The notes under the pieces are model-generated. The model had not been told where the DNA came from. It was given only the letters and a program-made list of their open reading frames with translations, and did no database searches. This document shows, in pieces, positions 25,532 through 36,700 of a stretch of 64,000 bases of DNA (position 1 is its first letter; every line of letters starts with the position of its first letter). Made by a program: the position numbers and the translations under genes. The DNA is from Schistosoma mansoni. Lineage: Eukaryota; Platyhelminthes; Trematoda; Strigeidida; Schistosomatidae. The stretch is from the NCBI RefSeq assembly GCF_000237925.1, contig NC_031496.1, forward strand, positions 31,414,539 to 31,478,538, read 5' to 3'.

Positions 25532-26194
25532 NNNNNNNNNNNNNNNNNNNNNNNNNNNNNNNNNNNNNNNNNNNNNNNNNNNNNNNNNNNNNNNNNNNNN
25601 NNNNNNNNNNNNNNNNNNNNNNNNNNNNNNNNNNNNNNNNNNNNNNNNNNNNNNNNNNNNNNNNNNNNNNNNNNNNNNNNNNNNNNNNNNNNNNNNNNNN
25701 NNNNNNNNNNNNNNNNNNNNNNNNNNNNNNNNNNNNNNNNNNNNNNNNNNNNNNNNNNNNNNNNNNNNNNNNNNNNNNNNNNNNNNNNNNNNNNNNNNNN
25801 NNNNNNNNNNNNNNNNNNNNNNNNNNNNNNNNNNNNNNNNNNNNNNNNNNNNNNNNNNNNNATCAACAATGACTAATAAATACAAATATACCATCCTGAA
25901 ACCTCTACCAGATGTCCACCTGACAGAATCCACCAATAACTTTATCTACTTGCTGATGAACCACACTTGTTGTATAAGGTCTTATGATACTCCTCAGTCA
26001 CCTAAATCAAATACAATTAGATTCAAACATTTAACCTACTGGTTGAAAGACGATTGTTTCAACCAAATAAACCATCACTGCATATCAATAATGTTATAAT
26101 CAATTATTAGGATACTTTCGGCGAAAATGAATCGAAAATCAACGTAAGATAGTGTTTAATACTTCTCTTTACAGATTACGTAATAAACAATAGT

Positions 26195-26825
26195 AGTACA
26201 GTGAACAAGAGCACAAGTGGGTACAATCGAATTTATGTGAACACAAAATTACAGAATATCCTATTAAAATCTGAGAATCATAAAGTAAATACTGAATTTG
26301 CGAAATGTCAATCAATGGTCTCAAACTTGGTTGATCCTTTTCCAAATGTCAATCAATCATCTCGAACTTCGCTGTTCCTTAGTTTCCTCAGTAATCATTC
26401 TCTGTTCTCATCCTCTTTTCTTCGATCTTCTTAACCTTCTGCCTCCAGGCATTTCACTTTCGACTGATGATACAAACTACTGTGGTGTGGGTTACTGATA
26501 TCCACATAAGTAGTATATGACGATGGTCGGGCATTGAATGTATTTCAGTAGAACATCGATAAAGAGAGAACGGGAATGGCATGCAATTGGTACGGAAATG
26601 CATGAACAATTATGATCGGAGACTATGGACGGATATTTTCAGAAGGAACAGTCAAATTGAGACAATTGATTGTTATTTTGCAAATTAACTGTTCACTATA
26701 TGGTTCTCATATTTTAATGAAATATTCTGTAATGTTTTGTTTAATACATTCGATTGTCCCCAACTGGTGTTCTTGTTCACTACACTACTAATATCTGTCA
26801 ACATCAGTAGTACACACTACAGTAG
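26195..26825 (+). repeat. Family G repeat, copy 2, interrupted by an F element
   Basis: Matches copy 1 up to 26480 and resumes at 26785 (ACTAATATCTGTCAACATCA...). The F element occupies 26481-26784. Confidence 0.65.
26481..26784. mobile_element. Family F solo-LTR-like element, copy 2, nested in a G repeat
   Basis: 304 bp, ends TGTGGTG and CACTACA, with a perfect CTAC duplication on both sides (26477-26480, 26785-26788). The flanking G repeat continues across it without loss, which confirms the insertion limits. It could be a solo LTR or a short inverted-repeat transposon. Confidence 0.8.
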
Positions 26826-27364
26826 TAGTAGTTGTTGTTGTAGCGGTACATACATCATTCATTTCAAATGGTCTTTTGAAAGTAAATAATTTAAAATTTT
26901 GATATCTATACTGATCCATGAGATGGTCGAGAAGATGAAGTTTAATTCGCTGAGATGGAGCACAGATAGATAAACAGACGAACAAAGAGATAGACAGACA
27001 AACAAATAAACAAACAGATAGACAAACAAACAAATAAATAAACAGACGAACAAGCAGATAAACAAACAAACAAACAAACAAACTGTATTGTNNNNNNNNN
27101 NNNNNNNNNNNNNNNNNNNNNNNNNNNNNNNNNNNNNNNNNNNNNNNNNNNNNNNNNNNNNNNNNNNNNNNNNNNNNNNNNNNNNNNNNNNNNNNNNNNN
27201 NNNNNNNNNNNNNNNNNNNNNNNNNNNNNNNNNNNNNNNNNNNNNNNNNNNNNNNNNNNNNNNNNNNNNNNNNNNNNNNNNNNNNNNNNNNAAAATTAAT
27301 TTAGTATTGTTTCTAAATAGTTACATATATTCAATTTAAGTAAATTTACATAACCAAAGTTTCT

Positions 27365-27445
27365 TGATATGGCTTAGAATCCATCACAGTGACGTCGTTA
27401 TGTTCACTCTTTATCTTCCTTTAAATCCTGAGTTTTAAAACTATC
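27365..27445 (+). mobile_element. LINE family E scrap
   Basis: Short match to the ATGGCTTAGAATCCATCACA to TTTATCTTCC part of family E. Confidence 0.45.
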
Positions 27446-27552
27446 TCGAGGTGACTAATTTTTCTCTTTACCTTATAGTCAATCTATCATATTATTATTA
27501 TTACTTATATGGTTCATTAAATTCAAAATTCTCAAAATAATCTTTATTGTGT

Positions 27553-27672
27553 GCTCAGTGGCAATGCGCATCCACGATCCCGCACTCACGAGATTCGAAC
27601 CCTAGACCTACCAGTCTCGCACCATGCAGGTTTTCCATGGTGGTCTAGCTTCAATTGAATCATGATTTCACT
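27553..27672 (-). repeat. SINE B, rearranged
   Basis: Mirror of the head (CACGAGATTCGAACCC) joined directly to the tail (GGTTTTCCATGGTGGTCTAG). The hammerhead part is missing. Confidence 0.6.
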
Positions 27673-27937
27673 ATGAAAATATTTACAATACAGTTTGTTT
27701 GTTTGTTTGTTTGTTTATCTGCTTGTTCGTCTGTTTATTTATTTGTTTGTTTGTCTATCTGTTTGTTTATTTGTTTGTCTGTCTATCTCTTTGTTCGTCT
27801 GTTTATCTATCTGTCTGTCTATCTGTTCATTTGTTTGTTTGTCTATTTATCTGTCTGTCTGTCTATTTATCCGTTTGTCTGTCCGTCTGTCTATCTATTT
27901 ATCTGTTTGTCTCCCTATCTATTTGTTTATATTGTAA

Positions 27938-29031
27938 CTATGTTGTACAATTATGTATTGTATTCAAATGTTTACGTAATAGTAAATAATAAATTTGTAA
28001 ATTTGCATTTTTTTCATTAATTAATAATAAATTTAATAAATCATTAGTAAATAATTCTGTATAATCTTTGATATTATTCTGTATATGATTGAAGTCATTC
28101 TTAGATTCAATATCCATTGAAGGTAATAGACTTATGGTTTTGCTTAATCTTTCTATAAGTTTATTAAAGTTAATACTTAATTTGGAAGAATTCAACAAGG
28201 ATGATGATGAGGATGAGGGTAGTGGTGGTGGTGATGGTGGTGAAGATTCTGTTGTTTCCATGTTTATATTCTTAGATATAACATTGTTATTTTGGTTACT
28301 ATGATGTTTTGGTAAGATTCCATCTACATTATGTTTTATTACTTGGTTACCATTCTTAATTGTCTCTGTAATCTTGTCAGTATAATGATCTTCATAAAGA
28401 TCATTCTTACGTGTAGAATTGATTGAATTTGAGAACCATGTTGAATTTCTTTGTGGAGAATTATGAATTAATTGAACAAATTCATTGTTATTTCTACTTT
28501 CATTATGATATATAGGATTATCGGTATATGTAGAAGATAAGTGTTTAGACACCGAATGTAAGTAATCTGTATGAGAAGTAAACAATGGGATAGAAGTGTG
28601 CTCTAATTTCTCTGAAGGTAAAGACGATGCTGATAATGATGATGGTAAAGAAAGTGGTGGTGGTGGTGGTAATAAAGAATGTGGAGTGTGAGAATATTCT
28701 CCAGTATTCGTAGCATATGACATATTATGATTATATCTGAATGATAAACTAGATTTATTTGAATAAAGTTCTTTTTCGAATAGTTCTTCAATCAATAATT
28801 CAAGACTTTTATGACTATAATGATGAAGCGATGGAAAAAAACTTTGTTGTAACCATTTTAATGATGTAGGTGAAGAAACAGTTTGTTTTAATTTAGGCAA
28901 TCGTAGAAGTAATCGACCAAATCGAAATGGTTGATAGTGAGAATAATTATATTTATCATATTCTTCTAATGCACATTGTATTCTTTCTTGAATAGAATCT
29001 ACAAGAGTTGGATCTTTTAGGCCAGGAGCTT
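27938..29031 (-). CDS. NR2F: NR2F last exon: end of ligand-binding domain and long C-terminal extension
   Basis: After a CTTCAG acceptor it codes for [25 protein letters not shown] and [11 protein letters not shown] (human: IESLQEKSQCALEEY and FGKLLLRLPSL). The AF-2-like helix LIEELF is at about residues 846-851 (LIRDML in human). Then come about 280 residues rich in Ser, Pro, His and Asn, with proline runs and a predicted helical end ([20 protein letters not shown]). The stop TAA occupies 27940-27938. The tail is open throughout and in frame, so it is probably translated. Confidence 0.94.
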
Positions 29032-30705
29032 CTGAAGAGAAAAATAAAAGTGATTAATCGCCGAGTAGTGGCCAATGTCATATTATTTATTCCCTTACAG
29101 TTGAATCAATCCTATCAATTAATTTGCGATATGGCTGTCATTCTAGTTAACTTAACATTCACTATATTGAGATGTTAGAGGGTTGTCTACAAGAAACCTT
29201 GGACCTAGATTTCTTTATGGTTACTATTCATCAGTAGGTCATAAATGTAATATCGAAAGAATTGACTCTCTCTGTGGAATTCGAATCAGTGTCATCCAGC
29301 TTCAGTGTTTCAAATACTACCATTGAACTCGTTGGGTCGCTACTGACCTCTTAGAGGACTGATATGCTTTTACAGTTAATTGAGTAGTGATTAACAGCAT
29401 ACCTTAAAAGTTCATTGCTAATGTATCGAATATTGAAGCTGAATGATACCAGTTCAAATCCCATGGAGAGTCAGATTCTTCGACATTACATGTATAGCTT
29501 AATGATGAATATCAACTACCAAGATATCTAGGTCCAAGTTTTCCTACCGACTAACTTCAAACAACTCACTACGTAAAATGGTCAGAAGATATGTATAATA
29601 TGATTATAATTAACAAGTTGAGCGAAAAAATTATTTTGAACTAGGTTCTTGTCATCATGACTCTACAGCAATCAATCGGTTAATCATGAAAGCTAATTCA
29701 GTATAAACATAAAAATATAAACTACAAATAAAAGTTTGAAATCCACCAATTAAACTAAGTAAAAAAAAGGATACTACAGCGGAAAATCTGCTTTATTTAT
29801 CTGATTTTTTACACACATTCTGCTGTATGTGAAAGTGTGAAATCTGATTCGAAATTGTTTGTCATCAATTATCCCTACTCAATCATATATAAATAACTAT
29901 ATTCACATACAGTAGCTAGCAGTGGAAACCAGAAAGCTCGTTTTATTCTATTTGGAACTCGTCGACTAAATGTACCTGAATCTCACGGTTGATGATCACT
30001 CTGGGACTCGAACCCAGTACCTTACGCTTCAAACACAAGCACATCATCCAATTAGCTACTGAGTCCTGATAGCCACTAAATTGTGAAATAGAGTGAAGTT
30101 TAAATTCACTTGGTATTGTTTACTTGAATCTTTCCATCGATGTTTATGAATGCAATTGATCAGTCTCTGATTGGCATATGTAAATACTGTGCGTATTGCC
30201 TCGATATTGCCTTGATGCACTGCTAGCCAAAAGTTTGTGCTAATGATGTCGTTCAGAAGAACGATGAGAGCTACACGACCAAACCATCCAGCTCAGAGAA
30301 CAAAACTCCATCAAAATCATTCACCTGAGCTACGAATCTTCTCCACTATCTCACTATTCATCTTTACTTATAATGCTTGTGACTTATGGCGATATCGAGG
30401 CAATCCGTACAGGATGCACATATACCAACAAGAGACTGATCAATTGAAGTGATAACCATCAATAGGATGACTCAAGTAAACAATACCAAGTGAATTTGCA
30501 TTCATGCACTTTTGAAATCTTTCCTTTATGTTGTGAATCAGTCATAAATTAATGATAATATATACTTTACATGTTATATTTTTGATTATTCCTAGTACAC
30601 GAAGTTTCTCTTATTTCCTCATTGTTAAACTAATGAATGTTATTCAAGTAGATGCTAAGCGTTAGACTGACCGGTTAACTATTTGATTTCCACCATTTTA
30701 CTACA

Positions 30706-30752
<47 letters not shown>

Positions 30753-33700
30753 ACATTAATATTGGTACAAGGGGGCACCAGATATATATGCTCCGCACAA
30801 ATCTCATTTGATTTGTGTGAGGGCTGTGATATTGCTCAGGTGCCCAAACTGAGGCGGCTGGTTTTCTTAGAGGATCACACCCGGAGCCTTTGACCTAAAG
30901 ATCCGATCCATAAGGCAGTGGAGCATCGTGAGGAGATGCAGTCCTATGGTAGACGGTGACCGACGATTAGTTCATACGCTATTTGTTCCCTCAGGATACT
31001 GGAGCCCATGTGCACCAATTGTTTGGAATGAGAGTTTTCCAACTCCCGTATGTGGATTCTCTGTGTCCACCAACCGGGTTAAAGCGCCGGACATTCGCTT
31101 TTCGTCCTCTCAATTTCGTAAACAACAGTAATGCCGCGAGAAGGTGGTGAATAAGACTTCCCTGTCAGAGGCTATATACACGTGGCCATATGAGAGCATT
31201 TGGAGAGAGTGAGAGCTGACTCTCCCCACTCTCGACCGTACCAGGGCATTTGGGGGTACAGATATATATATAATACTTCTTTTTCATGTTCATAAGAAGT
31301 TATCAGGATGCTTAATTTCAAAAGTCTAACTTATAGAGAATAATTCAAGTCAAAGATACTTGGTCGTTTTGCTTAACACAATGCCAAACATCAATGTTAG
31401 AATTCCCATCACCAAATATGAAATATTCAATGTGACAATAATAATAATAATAAGCAACCTAACAACTGTCAGTTATACTTTATTATAAAAACACAGTATT
31501 TTAATAAGTAGTATATAATTTGTCAATTAAATTTCATATTCATTTCCCCACCACCACCCCACCCCCAATAAGATTTCTATTGTTCATTACAATAATAGTA
31601 GCTAATTATACTTTTTTCCAATCTCTTTTATTTCTCTAATATAAAACAAATTTTGTATCGCTACTAATGTTACCAAGTCATTTAGAGTTAACATTTAAAA
31701 CTAAGACTAAGTAAATACAAAGATAAGTGTGAATGTAACTAAGACACATGTTGTCTAGTTTCGCACCCGAAATTTTCTAAAATTATTACAATAATAAACC
31801 TTATTAGTCTATATCTGCCTTTTATCCTTTGATGCTTTACGTCTGTCTTCTTCTTCTTCTACTTCTTCTCTTCCCTTGTCTATACCTTCACCTTCTTCAA
31901 TTCTATACTTATCCTTATAGTGGATATTCTTGAATAAACTGTTCAACAACATATACAACTACATATATGTATATATAAGTAACTAAATGGAAAATTTCAT
32001 ATTACTGAAGAAAAAAAGGGTATTAATTAGCAAGATGTTAACAAAAACCGGCAGGTATTCCAATTTCAGATTGTTTGTCCGTTTCTTTTCTTTTGAATAA
32101 ATAAAATGTAAAACTTGGCAATTGTTATATAACTTGTTTTTCTAACAAGTAACCCAGCAATATTCATTTAGTAACGAAACGGTTACTCTTCTTCCCATCA
32201 TTCATCGTTTACACATATGAATAGACGAATAGATTTTTTTTTTGGTATCATCTCTCACTACATAAAAATTCATTAGTGGTACAGGGGGTGGGGGGCGAGA
32301 AATACATAATATAGTAACGAAACGGCTACTCTTTTCCCATCATTCATCGTTTACACATATGAATAGACGAATAGATTTTTTTTTTTTGGTATCATCTCTC
32401 ACTACATAAAAATTCATTAGTGGTACAGGGGGTGGGGGGCGAGAAATACATAATATAGTAACGAAACGGCTACTCTTTTCCCATCATTCATCGTTTACAC
32501 ATATGAATAGACGAATAGATTTTTTTTTTGGTATCATCTCTCACTACATAAAAATTCATTAATGGTGCAGGGGGTGGGGGGTGGGCGAGAAATATTCAAT
32601 ACAGTATTCATTAATGTACAACTCTATATCTGTCCAAATATGTTCAAAAGACATGTAGAAACAATTAGACAATAATAAGACCATAACTATTCAATGTCTT
32701 TTTTGGTCTTTTTACAGAAAACAAGTTAAATAGAACAACTGAATATTTTAAAACAAATCTCCTGGAGTTAATTCATGTTTCTTTTTTGAATAACAAGGTT
32801 GATAATTGAATGATAATATTAAATAAATCAGAGGGGGTTTTGTGGAGAATTTAGTATTTTCATAGTTGAAATCATAGGTCAATTGAAGCTAGACCACCAT
32901 CGAAAACCTGGTACACTGGACGACCGTTTCGTCCCATTATGGGACTCCTCAGCAGTGAGCATCCAAGATCCCGCCTACCGAGTTACGAACCCAGGACCCA
33001 TCAGTTTCGCGCACGAGCGCTTAACCACTGGACCACTGAACCGGCCGGTATCCAACGGTGTTAATGTCTAAGTTTTATAATTAGTACTACTAACTGATCT
33101 CGGTTAAATAAATTATTTTTAACAAAAAATGAAAACCAGGAAGCACTAGACAACTGTTTCATCCTAGCATGGGACTCCTCAATAGTACGAATCCATAACC
33201 TTATAGGAGATTGAGCTGAGAACCTACAGCTTTGTTTGAGAACGCCTAACCTGTAAACTATTGTAATGGTACCGTATGGTTCATATGTTTAACTTCAATT
33301 AATTCACGATATTGCACAATCATGATCTGATCTTAATGTCAAGTGATTCCTGTTATTCAATGATTGTCTAACTAAGATCAGTTCATGATATTAATTTTAA
33401 AAAATGTAACAATCTCTGCAAGCCCACCCTCTATCCAGTAAACTAAAAATTATGAGATAACATTTCATAAATAGTTAGTCTAATTTAAATAGCTTGTCAG
33501 AATTAAGAACCTTCCATTAGGATCGAACCTCAAACTTATCACATTTCTATTGTGTCATCAATATTTCGATTTATTAAATGGCTTAGTGATTTTCCAAGCT
33601 TCTAACGTGTTATCTGTCGATTTAGGTTTTCTATTTCATTCGCTTGAATTCCCTACCCTATTCGTGATAAATCCGTATTGAGGAATTACTTGTTATTTGA

Positions 33701-36700
33701 GAATGTGTATACGATTTGTTTCACTTACAAATATCTTAATATTAGACACTTCCTACAATATTATCATGGTAGAGTTTGTATGAAGCTACATGAAGTTAAA
33801 ATGGACACATCCTGATTTATAATGATGTATCTCGAAATACTGAAGAATATTTATACCTCAGAAAGATTATTTTATCGAAATCATATTCTTTGAATTGGGT
33901 CGTTTATTCGTGAAGTATTCATTAACTGTTTGAACAAATTCATCAGTACAAACTTTAGATAGATAAACTATTTCATTAAGATACAATGATGGTTTCGATA
34001 ATTAGTGAAAAATCAAGGAAATTTTTTTTATAATGAATTAACATCAGTTAGTGAATAGTTAGAAACTAAGTGGGTATCGATCATCTAGTTTGCCCTATTC
34101 ACTGATTTTTCAGCATGGCATTGTGCTTACTATAACACATGAACGTTTTATCAGAAAGGGTTTTCGTGGAGACGTTAGTAATTTTATAAATGAGATTCAT
34201 GAATCAATTGAAGCTAGACCACCATGGAAAATCTGGAATCACTGGACTGCCGTTTTGTCTTATTGTGGGATTCCTCAGCAGTGCGCATCCACGATCCCGC
34301 CTCGTGAGATCTCAACTATGAAAGTTTTTGGTAGTTCACTTCTGAAAATTTCGGAACGAATAATGAAAGAAATATAATAATCTTCTCACATTCTCAGTCA
34401 GTCACCATCTGATATCGTCCTGCCAAATAAAATTCCCCACAAAATTAATTCATGTCAAAAATATTCAGATAAGAAAATTCGACGAGACTGTATTTTATGG
34501 ACGACGAACGAATCTCAAGTGACCTTGAGAAATATTAGCCAATCAGAATACAGTTAGTATTGAGTATATCATACAACACCAAAGAATTAGAGTCGGTACA
34601 CTTCTTTTACATGGTCAAAAAAAGGTTAGAAAGATGTTCAAAGGTTTTAAAATCGTAATGCATAAGGTAGAGAAGCTCATCTATATGGCTCCATAATACT
34701 TGGTCTCTGAAGCCATGATAAGGTTACAAAAACTCTCTCAGTCTCGACTACATAGCTTCAAAATTGTTTCTATGTACTCTGGTTGTGTAAGTTTATCATT
34801 TTTATTATGGATATGTCCCTACAATACTCATACATCTGAACAGCCGAAGCTTCAGTAACATCTGCGAATATTTCAGCCAATAATACTGGTGCTTTTATTA
34901 TACAGTTCACAGCAATTATTATTATAAAATGCCTTAGTCTCAATCTGGATCGAGAGAAAAAAGTTCCTATTCTAGCAGACATCCTACAACATATATGACA
35001 CCGAAAGATAACATCACGGTAGTCTGCACAAGATCTACAAGTCATCTGGTTACAGCAATTACAAATAAAAGAACTTCTTAGAAGTTCCATTTATTGAAAA
35101 CACTTAATAGTCACGTCTCAAAAATCCTCTCTGAACCGACGGTACATAAGCACCAGGTACTGAAATTGGCGTCATGATCTTGAAATCCCTCAAACGCTTC
35201 TAAATGGTTCATCCATAAATTATAGTCTGGCCAACAATCCTTTTTCTGACTTTGAAATCTAAAAGTGACAATTTTGTCATAAGACCTAAGCATCAATATA
35301 ACTAACACCCTGAAGTATTCATCAATATGTTTCTCAGTAGTCTCTACAAACTAGAAAAATGAAGTAACCATAGTTTTCCCACTGTATATAAACAACAGAA
35401 CTTGAGGTAAGATAGGGTGGGGAGGTGGTCAACAGTGAACGCATGTCCAATCGATTTGCGCTGTCTGTTCCTAATTTCATCGACTTGTGGAATCTGGTTT
35501 ATCCTCTCCCACAGAAGGCTGTTACTGATAGTATCCGGCTTTATCCAAGTAAGTATATAACTCAAAAATAACTACACAAAACTGTAATTGTTGTTAAATA
35601 AGCCAATGAGTAAAGTGAATGGATCATAACTTGATATATCGATAATTATTTGATTAACATTTTCAGTATATAATCTATTAACTTCTATTATTATTTATTA
35701 TTGATTTTTTTTAATTGATTTTAGCCAAGTGATCAATTGATTTTATTGAATAATTCTTGGCCAGAATTATTTATGCTTTATTTAGCTCAGATTTATAATA
35801 TTTCATTGATTACATCATCATCATCATCCGATTACAATAATAATAATAATCAGGTCGTTACATCGAATTGGTCAGATCAATCTAATTTATTATTACTGGA
35901 CCAACAATATTCAATAGAATTTCAAGATCAATTAGAAAGAATACAACAATTGAATTTAGATCAATCTGAATATGTTTGTTTAAAAGCACTAATATTATTT
36001 AATTCTGGTAAGTTCTGTTGTCACAATTGATTGATCACTGGGTGGTGATCAATGTCATGTGTGTCAAGTCCTTCTTAGTGCTGATCGAATGCTATCGATC
36101 AAGTTGCAATGTGGCCACCAGTCTAGGTGGCTCGACACTGCGTGCACTAAGTTGAGATAAGATGGTGGTTGGAAGTTGTCAACAGGAAACCCTGGACCCG
36201 GGTTTCATGCCACTTGACACTCGTCAGCAAGGTGTACCTGTAATCTTGAGGGAACTGATGCTCCCTGACGGATTCGATCCCGTGTCACTCAGCTTCACAG
36301 TCAGAGACGTTACCACTGAGCTATTCGGGCTGCAACCAACCTCCTGTAGGACTGAGATGTAATCACAATTGATTGATCACTGGGTGGTGATCAATGTCAT
36401 GCGTGTCAAGTCCTTCTTACGAGTACCAAGTAGCACGAAACCCGGGTCAAGGGTTTCCTGTTGACCACCTCCAACCACTATCTTACCTCAAGTTCTGTTG
36501 TTTATATCCAGTGGGAAAACTATGGTTACTTCATTTTTCTAGTTTGTAGAGACTACTGAGAAACATATTGATGAATACTTCAGGGTGTTAGTTATATTGA
36601 TGCTTAGGTCTTATGACAAAATTGTCACTTTTAGATTTCAAAGTCAGAAAAAGGATTGTTGGCCAGACTATAATTTATGGATGAACCATTTAGAAGCGTT

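Larger units (their letters stand above)
26955..27835. repeat. TTTG/TCTG tetranucleotide repeat in two inverted copies around a gap
   Basis: 26960-27091 is the exact mirror of about 27690-27825, including irregular units (CTGCTTGTTCGTCTG). The right copy continues to 27935, ending about 3 bp from the NR2F stop. Confidence 0.75.

Noticed and set aside
27092-27291. CRISPR array or bacterial features
   Set aside because: The window is eukaryotic. The tetranucleotide repeats have no spacer structure and the stretch is an N gap.
27695-27989. Cys/Leu-rich open frames as a membrane protein
   Set aside because: These are translations of the TTTG/TCTG tetranucleotide repeat in several frames.
35725-36007. 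Explaining the exon as part of an unrelated plus-strand gene or a second receptor
   Set aside because: No other plus-strand receptor exons are nearby, and the phases and homology complete the minus-strand gene exactly.
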